Shown here piece after piece: positions 34,864-42,408 of a stretch of DNA of 64,000 nt (the stretch's first letter is position 1; every line of letters begins with the position of its first letter). The DNA lies in assembly GCA_036557365.1 (NCBI GenBank), contig DATBHR010000087.1:1-64000 (forward strand), in the 5' to 3' direction. The notes beneath the pieces were generated by a model that was given only the letters and a program-made list of their open reading frames with translations, searched no databases and was not told the DNA's origin. Position numbers and translations under genes: made by a program. The stretch comes from DATKHR01 sp036557365 (GTDB lineage: Bacteria; Acidobacteriota; Vicinamibacteria; Vicinamibacterales; CAVVIG01).

Positions 34864-35868
34864 TTACGAGTTGTGCGTGACGAACTCGTTCCGCGTGGCG
34901 TCCTGCGGCGACCGCCAGAAGTCCATCGTCGAGACGCGATGGACGCATCCAACAGTGCAGTACGGCGCGCATGACTTCGGCGTCGCAAACTCCCGCCTGA
35001 TGTCGTCGATCGTGTAGCGCTCGAGCGGTGTTCCCGGATAGCCGCGCTGCTGCGAGCAGTAGTGGACGAGGCCGTCCTCGCAGATGTAGAGATAACGCGC
35101 GCCCGCGCGGCAGCGCCAGCCGTTCGGCTTCCCGTCCGCCAGGTTGTCCTGGAAGCTTCGAATCCCCGAATAGAGATTCTTGAACACCTGCAGCGGACCG
35201 TTGATCGCCGCCGACACTTCGTCGTAGACCTTGCGCTCGGCGGGTCCGAGCGGCTTCAAGCGTCCCGATCCGTCGTGGATGATGCCGATCGAGGTCGAGA
35301 AACCCAGCTCGCGCGCGCGCTTGTTGATCGTGCGTGCGTCTTCGGCGTTCTTGATGCCGCCGCCGAGGACCGAGTTGATGTTGACGTCGAACGTGGCGTA
35401 ATCGCGAAGGTTCTGCAGCTTCTTGTCGAGCACGCGCAGGCTCTTCTTCGACACTTCGTCGGGCTCGACGTTGTCCACGCTGATCTGTAAAAAATCCAGG
35501 CCGGCGTCGTTCAGCGCTTCGATGCGCTTCGGCACGAGAAAGTAGCCGTTCGTGATCAGGCCCGCCATCATGCCGTGGCTGCGGATGTGGCGGATCAGCG
35601 CGTCGAGATCGGGGTGCAGCATCGGCTCGCCGCCGCTGAAGGCGACGACCGACGTACCCAGCTCGGCGAGCTTGTCGATGCGCCGCTTCATGACGTCCGT
35701 CGGGACGGGCGGCGACACCTTGTCGTACTCGTTGCAGTACCCGCAATCGATGTTGCAGCGGCGGATCGGGATGATCTGGACGAGCAGCGGGTGAGCCGTG
35801 TCGGTCAGCCCGCGGACGAACTCTCGAAGGGATCGGGCCTTCCGGCCTGCTGAGGTCAGCGTGCTCAA
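34864..35868 (-). CDS. Radical SAM protein with C-terminal cysteine cluster
   Basis: A 334-residue radical SAM enzyme. The SAM-cleaving [4Fe-4S] motif is CNIDCGYC (residues 38-45), followed by the GGEP motif (FSGGEPMLHPDL). The C-terminal third has additional cysteines (WRCRAGARYLYICEDGLVHYCSQQRGYPG and SCAPYCTVGCVH) like a SPASM-type auxiliary cluster domain. It is the second gene of a pair with another radical SAM gene, 19 bases apart. Substrate unknown: no peptide precursor or recognisable pathway is adjacent. SPASM proteins modify peptides or build cofactors, so either is possible. Confidence 0.82.
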   Translation of the reverse strand: MSTLTSAGRKARSLREFVRGLTDTAHPLLVQIIPIRRCNIDCGYCNEYDKVSPPVPTDVMKRRIDKLAELGTSVVAFSGGEPMLHPDLDALIRHIRSHGMMAGLITNGYFLVPKRIEALNDAGLDFLQISVDNVEPDEVSKKSLRVLDKKLQNLRDYATFDVNINSVLGGGIKNAEDARTINKRARELGFSTSIGIIHDGSGRLKPLGPAERKVYDEVSAAINGPLQVFKNLYSGIRSFQDNLADGKPNGWRCRAGARYLYICEDGLVHYCSQQRGYPGTPLERYTIDDIRREFATPKSCAPYCTVGCVHRVSTMDFWRSPQDATRNEFVTHNS

Positions 35869-35887
35869 GGGATCAGAAAAGTATACC

Positions 35888-36871
35888 TCAGGCGGCCGAT
35901 TCAGCCGGGCGCAGCTTGCGGACCGTCTCGCCGACCTTCAGCGACCCGCTGAAGATGGAGCCGACAGGCACGAATCCGAACAGCTGATGACGCGCCACCG
36001 CGGCGAGGCCCGCAGACGCGATGCAGCCGCAGCTGCTGCAGTCCGGCGAACCGCCGAACTGGCACGGCGTGATCTTCGTCGTCAGGTCCGCGGAGATGGT
36101 CGTCGTCGTGCGCGCGAAGACGCATTCGTCTGGAGAATCAGGCGGCTTGGCGTAGACGTCGATCAGCCCCTTGGGCAGCGCCAGTTTCGGATACCGGAGC
36201 CGCAGCGCGAGCAGATCGGCGACGACCGATTCGCGATCCGCCGGACGCAGGCGCTCGTCAGAGACCTCACCAATCTGCGGGGTGTAGAGGCTGACCCAGA
36301 TCTTCCGCACTTCCTGCTTCGCGGACCAGATCTTCAGGAACTCCTCGATGTAGCCCGGCCGGTTGACCTGCTGCCGCGTCACCGTGCAGTGCACCGTGAT
36401 GTTGTGGCCGACGATGTGCTTCTGTATGCGCTCGTAAGTTGCCGGCGTACGCCGAACGTCGTGTTCCGGCTGCAGGCCGTCGACCGACACGACGATCGAC
36501 ATCCGGAAAATCTTGTTCCACTCGGGTGGGATCTCGCGCACCGCGCTCGTGACCAGCTGCGTGTGGATGCGCCGCTCCGCCAGGAGCGGCAGGATCGTGT
36601 TCAGTTCCCGATAGCGAACGAGCGGTTCTCCGCCGACGATCGAAACGTGCAGCGGCCGATGCTTGTCGACGACCGCCATGAAGTTGTCGATGAGTTCCTG
36701 TCCCTTGAAGTCGCGGACTGTTCGAAGTGTCAGGTCGCCGCCGCCGAGGTGGTCGTCGCCGTACGCGTAGCAGCCTGGGCAATGAAGAGGACACTCACGG
36801 GTGATTTCGATTGACAAGGCCGGGGTATAGCCGCTGAGGATTCGGCCCCAAGCTGCAAAAATACCTTCCAT
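35888..36871 (-). CDS. Radical SAM protein
   Basis: A 327-residue radical SAM enzyme with the cluster motif CPLHCPGCYAYG (residues 28-39) and GGEPLVRYREL. Late cysteines (TPCQFGGSPDCSSCGC) suggest an auxiliary iron-sulfur site. The ATG at 36871 is preceded by a minus-strand TATAGT (36883-36878) six bases away, so the transcript may be leaderless. It leads the two-gene operon and is divergent from the gluconate-dehydrogenase-like subunit gene by 32 bases. The pair may act on the same substrate sequentially; what that is cannot be read here. Confidence 0.82.
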   Translation of the reverse strand: MEGIFAAWGRILSGYTPALSIEITRECPLHCPGCYAYGDDHLGGGDLTLRTVRDFKGQELIDNFMAVVDKHRPLHVSIVGGEPLVRYRELNTILPLLAERRIHTQLVTSAVREIPPEWNKIFRMSIVVSVDGLQPEHDVRRTPATYERIQKHIVGHNITVHCTVTRQQVNRPGYIEEFLKIWSAKQEVRKIWVSLYTPQIGEVSDERLRPADRESVVADLLALRLRYPKLALPKGLIDVYAKPPDSPDECVFARTTTTISADLTTKITPCQFGGSPDCSSCGCIASAGLAAVARHQLFGFVPVGSIFSGSLKVGETVRKLRPAESAA

Positions 36872-36903
36872 GCCGACACTATAGCGTAGAATCCGCCGCA
36901 GTT

Positions 36904-37473
36904 ATGCATCGACGTGCATTGTTACGCTGGTTCGGCGCAGTCGCCGCGGTCGTTCCGCTCGAACGTGTCCGGATATGGGCGCAGCCGCGCGACCTCAGTC
37001 CGGACGCCATCGTCATGCTTCACGAACTCGCGCCGACGGTGCTGCCATCGTCGCTCGGAGACGCGAAGCTGCGCGCGACGGTCGATGGATTCGTCAACTG
37101 GACGAAGGGATACCAGGAAGGGATCGCGCTCTCGCACGGCTACGGGCATCCGCGTCTGAAGAAAACAGGGGCGTCGCCCGTGCCGTCCTACAACCTGCAG
37201 CTCGCGTCGCTCGCCGATGACGCGCGTACGCGCGGACAGCGTTTCAGCGCGCTTCCGCTCGAGACCCGGCGAACGATCCTCGATGCGGCGATCACGAAAG
37301 CCGGAGTCCGCGGCCTGCCCGCACGCCCACAGGGACAGCACGTCGTTGTCGATCTGATGGCGTTCTATTTCCGGAGCAGCGAAGCGAACGACGCCTGTTA
37401 CCACGCGCTGATTCAGCGCGAGGTGTGCCGGCCGATTCAGATCACGACGAAGCGTCCCAACGCGATCGGATAG
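36904..37473 (+). CDS. Gluconate 2-dehydrogenase subunit 3-like protein
   Basis: A 189-residue protein starting MHRRALLRWFGAVAAVVPLERV, a short Arg-Arg signal-like N-terminus compatible with Tat export as a complex with its FAD partner. The rest (LHELAPTVLPSSLG; ALIQREVCRPI near the end) matches the small gamma subunit of membrane-bound gluconate 2-dehydrogenases, which helps export and stabilise the flavoprotein. The GMC oxidoreductase gene follows 14 bases downstream, giving the expected small-large subunit order; a cytochrome subunit is not seen. Confidence 0.75.
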   Translation: MHRRALLRWFGAVAAVVPLERVRIWAQPRDLSPDAIVMLHELAPTVLPSSLGDAKLRATVDGFVNWTKGYQEGIALSHGYGHPRLKKTGASPVPSYNLQLASLADDARTRGQRFSALPLETRRTILDAAITKAGVRGLPARPQGQHVVVDLMAFYFRSSEANDACYHALIQREVCRPIQITTKRPNAIG

Positions 37474-37487
37474 TCGCAGACAAAACC

Positions 37488-39077
37488 ATGCCCGTTCACG
37501 AAACCGACATCTGCATCATCGGCGGCGGCATCACCTCTGCCATGCTCGCCCAGAAGCTGACGACCACGCGGCCGGATCTGCACGTGACGGTCGTCGAAGC
37601 GGGCCGATCGATCTTCGACGCGCAGAATCGGGGCCGCTATCGCGAGCGCGCGATTGCATACGGTGAGCATCCGTGGCACGACGACTATCTCGAGGATCAG
37701 CAGGCGGACGGCATCATTTCGATGACGATGGCCGTCGGCGGCCTCGCGCTGCACTGGGGCGGCGCGTGCAACCGGTTCTCCGAGGAAGACCTCCGGCTGA
37801 AGTCGATGTACGGCCTTGCCACAGACTGGGCGCTCGGCTTCGACGATCTCGAGCCGTACTACGTGGAGGCTGAGCGGCGGCTGAACGTCAGCGGCGAGCC
37901 GAGCCCGCATCCGGAAGATCGACGCAGCGCGCCGTATCCGCAAGGTCCGATTCCACTGTCCTACAACCTCCAGGTGTTGAAGGCGTGGGCGGAGAAGAGC
38001 GGCCTTCGATTTTCGCCGCTCCCAATGGCACGCAACCTCTCGCCATTCGACGGCCGCGGCAGTTGCTGCGTGTACGACACGTGCGGCGAAGTGTGCCCGT
38101 CGGGTGCGCGCTATTCGCCCGATTTCACCTTCCGCCAGATGATCGAGCCGAAGAAGATCGCGCTGCACGACCGCACGCTCGTCCGACGGCTCATTCTCGA
38201 CGATCAGCGGAACACCATCGTTGCAGCCGAAGCCAGGCACCAGGATCGACCGAACGAGCGCGTCGACTACCGCGCAAAGATCTTCGTCGTCGCCTCCGGC
38301 TACTGCTGGAGCTCACACCTGCTGCTGCTGTCGGCCAACCCGCGGTTTCCGAACGGCATCGCGAACCGATCGGGGCTCGTGGGTCGCTACATGAATGGAC
38401 ACGCGTTCATCCAGGCGACAGCGTCGATCGACGATCAGACGTTTCCCGGTCAGAACATGACGCACAGCCTGATCTCGCGCGAGTACTTCCGCTGCCGGAC
38501 GGACCGGCCGTTCGTTCGTCACGACACGCGCGTGTGGGAAAGCTCGGCGGGACGCGATCCGCGGCTGCGATCGGAGAAGGGAGCGCTGCTGCTCGGCGAC
38601 GAGCTGATGGACGACTGGCGATCGCGGACGAAGGGCAGTTCGGTGCGCCTGAGAGCCTACGTGGACATGCATCCTTCCGCCGACAGCAGGCTCACGCTCG
38701 ACACATCGAAAAAGAATCGCTACGGCGATCCGATGCCGAAGATCGAGCATCATTTCGACGAGGCGACGCTGTCGCGTCAGGCGGCGACGAAGGCGCATGT
38801 GCTGGACGTCTTCCAGACGCTGGCGAAGGCGAGCAACGGCCGCATCGTGAACACCAGCGAGGGCGACTACCTGGATCATCCCGGCGGCGGATGCCGCATG
38901 GGCGCCGACGCCGCGACCAGCGTCTGCGACAGCTTCGGCCGCACGCACGATCACGAAAACCTGTTCGTCGTGGGCGCGCCGACGACGCCGACGGGTGGCT
39001 GCACGAACGGGACGTTGACGTTTGTGGCGCTGACGCTGCGGTCGGTTGATGAGATTGTCCGGACACTGCGTGCGTGA
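37488..39077 (+). CDS. GMC-family FAD oxidoreductase (gluconate dehydrogenase-like large subunit)
   Basis: Flavoprotein of 529 residues, probably oxidising a sugar, sugar acid or alcohol. The FAD-binding Rossmann motif is CIIGGGITSAMLAQKL (residues 8-23); SMTMAVGGLALHWGGACNRF is the GMC N-terminal signature, and the C-terminal HPGGGCRMGADAATSVCDSFGR...LFVVGAPTTPTGGCTNGTLT carries the conserved FAD-contact and catalytic region. It has no signal peptide of its own, so export, if any, would rely on the Arg-Arg N-terminus of the preceding subunit. The upstream ATG at 37425 would overlap that subunit and is less likely. Confidence 0.85.
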   Translation: MPVHETDICIIGGGITSAMLAQKLTTTRPDLHVTVVEAGRSIFDAQNRGRYRERAIAYGEHPWHDDYLEDQQADGIISMTMAVGGLALHWGGACNRFSEEDLRLKSMYGLATDWALGFDDLEPYYVEAERRLNVSGEPSPHPEDRRSAPYPQGPIPLSYNLQVLKAWAEKSGLRFSPLPMARNLSPFDGRGSCCVYDTCGEVCPSGARYSPDFTFRQMIEPKKIALHDRTLVRRLILDDQRNTIVAAEARHQDRPNERVDYRAKIFVVASGYCWSSHLLLLSANPRFPNGIANRSGLVGRYMNGHAFIQATASIDDQTFPGQNMTHSLISREYFRCRTDRPFVRHDTRVWESSAGRDPRLRSEKGALLLGDELMDDWRSRTKGSSVRLRAYVDMHPSADSRLTLDTSKKNRYGDPMPKIEHHFDEATLSRQAATKAHVLDVFQTLAKASNGRIVNTSEGDYLDHPGGGCRMGADAATSVCDSFGRTHDHENLFVVGAPTTPTGGCTNGTLTFVALTLRSVDEIVRTLRA

Positions 39078-39094
39078 AGAGACGGCGGAGAAGG

Positions 39095-39300
39095 CAAAGC
39101 GAACGGACAGTCGCAACGGAGCAACAGAGGAACAAAGGGGAACGGAACGCCGTCGAATCGCTCGCCCGGCTAAACTCCTTCCTGGCTAAATAGCCTCCGT
39201 TTCCCTCCGTTGCTCTGTTCCTCTGTTGGGATTGCCGTTTCCTCTGTTCCCTCCGTTCCCTCCGTTCGCTCCAAAGAAACGGTACAGCATCCACACATCG
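39095..39300. repeat. CTCTGTT/CTCCGTT purine-pyrimidine repeat zone
   Basis: Degenerate units AACAGAGG/ACGGAGG on the left (39095-39155) face their reverse complements CCTCTGTT/CCTCCGTT on the right (39188-39270). The right half encodes the C-terminal tail of the TSUP permease. Closely related sequence occurs at 45345-45410 and 45557-45595. Confidence 0.65.
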
Positions 39301-40088
39301 ACGCTCGCGACCACGACGAGCACGACGAATGCGGACGGCCCCGGAACGATCTTCAACTCGTTCAGCAGCGTCGAGATGCCGAATGCGACCACCCACGCAT
39401 CGAAGCTCATGCAGATTCGCCGGAACGCTTCCGCCCGCACGCGGCGGATGATCCATGCGCCTACCGGTACGCCGAACACGACGCTCGGCACGATCCACGG
39501 CAGCAGCGCGAGACTCTCGCGCGAGAAGAGCCCGGCGAATGCGTAGGCGGTGGCGGTCAGCGACGATTCCGCGAGTCGGATGCTCCCAAGCGCCGCCCGA
39601 AATTCCTGCAGGACGAATCCCTGGTTGCTCAGCATCACGGCCAGCGGCGGACCGGAAATCGTCGTGACGGCGTAGAGGCCGCCGACCGTGCTGCCGACCA
39701 GCAAGCCGGCCTTCCGTTCGGAGCGAATCGGCCGGCGGTAGCCTGCCGCCTGCGCCAGGATCAGCGGGAGCAGCACCACGAACGTCCACAGCCGCAGCCA
39801 GCTTGGATGAACGCGCGCGAGGATGAGCGTGCCGAACGCGATGCCCGGCACGAGCCCGATCACGATCGGCTGGATGCGCCGCTGGACGCGTCCGATGGCG
39901 CTGCGATTGACCCAGAGGACGTACGCGTTCAGCGTCACTTCGACCAGAACGAGCGCCGGGTTGAGAATCCGATTCGAGAGGAAGAGGAGCGCGACCGGAA
40001 CGGTGATGGAGGAGAAGCCGTAGCCCAGCGCCCCGTTGACGACGGCGGCGACGAAGGCTACGGCAGCGAGTCCGAGTCCGACGGTCAA
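39186..40088 (-). CDS. TauE/SafE (TSUP) family permease
   Basis: Inner-membrane transporter of 300 residues with about eight helices. The N-terminal half begins VAFVAAVVNGALGYGFSSITVPVAL, the TSUP signature, and the second half repeats it (VGSTVGGLYAVTTISGPPLAVML). Such proteins export sulfite, sulfoacetate or related organosulfur anions; no sulfur gene is nearby, so the substrate is unknown. The last about 28 residues (rich in Gly, Asn, Arg and Glu) are encoded by the dispersed repeat, indicating that the repeat invaded the 3' end of the gene. Confidence 0.82.
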   Translation of the reverse strand: MTVGLGLAAVAFVAAVVNGALGYGFSSITVPVALLFLSNRILNPALVLVEVTLNAYVLWVNRSAIGRVQRRIQPIVIGLVPGIAFGTLILARVHPSWLRLWTFVVLLPLILAQAAGYRRPIRSERKAGLLVGSTVGGLYAVTTISGPPLAVMLSNQGFVLQEFRAALGSIRLAESSLTATAYAFAGLFSRESLALLPWIVPSVVFGVPVGAWIIRRVRAEAFRRICMSFDAWVVAFGISTLLNELKIVPGPSAFVVLVVVASVDVWMLYRFFGANGGNGGNRGNGNPNRGTEQRRETEAI

Positions 40089-40097
40089 ATCACGCGG

Positions 40098-41315
40098 CTA
40101 CTTGACGGCCGTGAACATGATCTCGACGCCGGCGTCGGCGCCCATCAAGCCCGTACCAACCGTGGCCCTTGCCGGAAAATCCTTCCCGAAGGCCGAGCGA
40201 TACGCCGCGTTCATGTCCTGGTATTTCGACATGTCAGGCAGATACACCACGCCGTCGACGACGTTCGACCAGTCGAAGCCCGCGGCCTTGAGCGTGCGCT
40301 CGACGCGCGCGAGGACTTCGGTCGTCTGCGCCTTCACATCGCCTTTGTTCGCGGCGGTGTTGCCGGTGATCCCCGCGACGTAGAGGCGATTGCCGACGTG
40401 GATGGCCGAACTGAGATTGGGATTGGGCGTACCGGCAGAGCCGTCTGCGTTCGGTGTCGCGATCGCCTTTCGACCCGGGTCCTTTACGGCGATCATCGAG
40501 ATCTCGATCGCGTAGTCCGGACCGGTCAGGCCGGCCTTCACCGTCGCGCGCGCCGGCGGCGCGCCGCCCGCGAAGTACGTGCGATAGGCGGCGTTCATCG
40601 CCTGAAACGTCGAGTCGTCCGGCAGGTAGACGCGCGCGGCCACGACGTCGCCGTAGCCCATGCCCGCTTCCTTCAGAATCGCGGTTCCATTGTCGAGCAC
40701 CACCTTGGTCTGGGCGGTGACGTCGCCCTTCACCGTCGTGTTGTCCTTGCCGTTGCGGCTGATCAGGCCCGACATGAACAACGTGTTGCCGCTTTTGATG
40801 CCGTAGCTGTACGGGTTCGGCGACTTGATCCAGTCCGCCGGGTGCACGACGCTGCGCGGTCCGCCGTCGGGGATTGCGATCATCGCAATCTCAACGAGGC
40901 CGTCGGCGTTCGCCAGCGGCTGCGGCACGACGACCGTCGTCCGCGCCGGCGGATCTTTCGGGAAGAACGTCGAGTACACCTCGTTCATCCCGGCGAAGTC
41001 GGACGCGCTCCGCAAGTACACGGTCACGCTGGCCGCATTCGGCAGGCTCGAGCCGGCAGACTTCAGCGTCGCCGAAATGTTTTCGAGCGCCTGCTTCGTC
41101 TGCGCCTTGACGTCGCCCTTCGCGAGGGCGCCGCCCGCGCCGGTGCCGAGCGTGCCGGCGACGTAGACGAGGCCTCCGGCCTTGACGGCCGGACTGAATG
41201 GGAGATTCGGGTTGGCGCCGCCGCCGATGATTTGCTTGGACATGGTTTGCGCGAATGCCGCAGCGGCTGCTGCGACGACGATCACACTGCACGTGAACGC
41301 TGATGACAGGCGCAT
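40098..41315 (-). CDS. Exported protein with three tandem RidA domains
   Basis: A 405-residue chain with a signal peptide (1-22) and three Rid (YjgF) domains at about 28-148, 158-275 and 290-405. RidA proteins are homotrimers that hydrolyse reactive enamine/imine intermediates with the active site between subunits; here three units are fused. Each repeat keeps the substrate-binding Arg in a PAR motif (PPARTTV, PPARATV, FPARATV) and the following Glu (VEIAMIA, IEISMIA, VEIMFTA). AGGAG lies before the ATG at 41315. Periplasmic location is unusual, since the classical role is cytoplasmic; the natural substrate is therefore uncertain. Confidence 0.85.
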   Translation of the reverse strand: MRLSSAFTCSVIVVAAAAAAFAQTMSKQIIGGGANPNLPFSPAVKAGGLVYVAGTLGTGAGGALAKGDVKAQTKQALENISATLKSAGSSLPNAASVTVYLRSASDFAGMNEVYSTFFPKDPPARTTVVVPQPLANADGLVEIAMIAIPDGGPRSVVHPADWIKSPNPYSYGIKSGNTLFMSGLISRNGKDNTTVKGDVTAQTKVVLDNGTAILKEAGMGYGDVVAARVYLPDDSTFQAMNAAYRTYFAGGAPPARATVKAGLTGPDYAIEISMIAVKDPGRKAIATPNADGSAGTPNPNLSSAIHVGNRLYVAGITGNTAANKGDVKAQTTEVLARVERTLKAAGFDWSNVVDGVVYLPDMSKYQDMNAAYRSAFGKDFPARATVGTGLMGADAGVEIMFTAVK

Positions 41316-41350
41316 GGCTCGCTCCTGAAAGTGGCGTCATTGTATTCTGT

Positions 41351-41749
41351 ATGGGGATGATCCAGAAGCGGCGGTCGCATATTCAGGGGTGGGGCGTCTT
41401 TGCGACCAGGGCCATTCCAAAGAACACCCGCATCATCGACTACGCGGGCGAGAAAATCTCCAATCAGGAAAGCCTGAAGCGCGAGCGCCGCTACATCAAG
41501 AGCGGCCACATCTGGTGCTTCAAGCTGACGAACCGCACCGTCATCGACGCGGGCGTCGGCGGCAACGTGGCCCGATTCATCAACCACTCCTGCCGTCCCA
41601 ACGCCTACGTCCACATCGTGGACGGCGTCATCTGGATTCGAGCCGCGCGGAAAATCCGTCGCGGGGAAGAGATTACGTATCACTACCACACCGACGGCGA
41701 GGGGCTCATCAAGTGCCGCTGCCATCCGGGCTGCCAGACGCTGCTGTGA
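41351..41749 (+). CDS. SET-domain lysine methyltransferase-like protein
   Basis: A compact 132-residue SET domain. Visible motifs are GWGVFATRAIPKNTRIIDYAGE (SAM-binding start), RFINHSCRPNA with the pseudoknot NHSC motif, the catalytic Tyr region EEITYHYHT, and a post-SET-like cluster CRCHPGC near the end. All residues needed for SAM-dependent lysine methylation seem present. Starts at 41351 or 41357 are both possible; a TATTCT at 41343-41348 would make the latter leaderless. The stop overlaps the next gene by four bases. SET proteins are much rarer in bacteria than in eukaryotes; the target protein is unknown. Confidence 0.85.
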   Translation: MGMIQKRRSHIQGWGVFATRAIPKNTRIIDYAGEKISNQESLKRERRYIKSGHIWCFKLTNRTVIDAGVGGNVARFINHSCRPNAYVHIVDGVIWIRAARKIRRGEEITYHYHTDGEGLIKCRCHPGCQTLL

Positions 41750-42408
41750 CGGGCCTTCCTCGGACCGCGCGCTGCTTGTACCTGCACGGCTTCGCCTCGT
41801 CCGCGCAGTCCACGAAGGCGGGTTATTTGGGGGAACGACTGCGCGAGTCCGGCGTCATGCTGGAGTGTCCCGACTTCAACGAGCCTGATTTCTCGACGTT
41901 GACGATGAGCCGGATGCTCGCCCAACTGGAGCGAACGCTGCGGGAGCGAAACGATCGAGCGACGGTCATCGGATCCAGTCTCGGCGGGACGCTCGCGGTG
42001 CTGGCTGCCGAACGGCTCCCGGATCGAATCGATCGACTGGTGTTGATGGCGCCGGCGGTGATGTTTGCGAAGGCCGGGCATCATCTCCTGCCGCCCGAGC
42101 GCATCGCGTCGTGGCGCGAGCGCGGCTCGCTGCCGTTCTTCCACTACGGGTTCAACGAGGAGCGCGCGCTCAACTTCTCGTTCTACGAAGACAGCCTCGG
42201 CTTCGACGCCTTCAACGCCAGCTTTGCGCAACCGACGCTGATCTTCCAGGGGATGCGCGACGCCTCGGTGGACTATCGAACGGTGGAAGCGTTCGCCGCG
42301 TCGCGCCCCAACGTGACGCTCTCGCTCCTGGACGACGACCATCAGCTCATCGCGAGCCTGCCGCGCATGTGGAACGACCTGCAGGTGTTCCTGGGACTGG
42401 TCGATTGA
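41746..42408 (+). CDS. YqiA-like alpha/beta-hydrolase (esterase)
   Basis: A 220-residue alpha/beta hydrolase. CLYLHGFASSAQSTKAGYL marks the oxyanion-hole start, GSSLGG the nucleophilic Ser elbow, and DASVDYRTVE and DDDHQLI the expected acid and His, all as in YqiA/UPF0227 esterases. The start is GTG at 41746 overlapping the SET-gene stop as GTGA; the end overlaps the SpoIID gene by four bases, so three genes form a tightly coupled operon. The substrate is unknown; small esters are typical for the family. Confidence 0.82.
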   Translation: MTGLPRTARCLYLHGFASSAQSTKAGYLGERLRESGVMLECPDFNEPDFSTLTMSRMLAQLERTLRERNDRATVIGSSLGGTLAVLAAERLPDRIDRLVLMAPAVMFAKAGHHLLPPERIASWRERGSLPFFHYGFNEERALNFSFYEDSLGFDAFNASFAQPTLIFQGMRDASVDYRTVEAFAASRPNVTLSLLDDDHQLIASLPRMWNDLQVFLGLVD

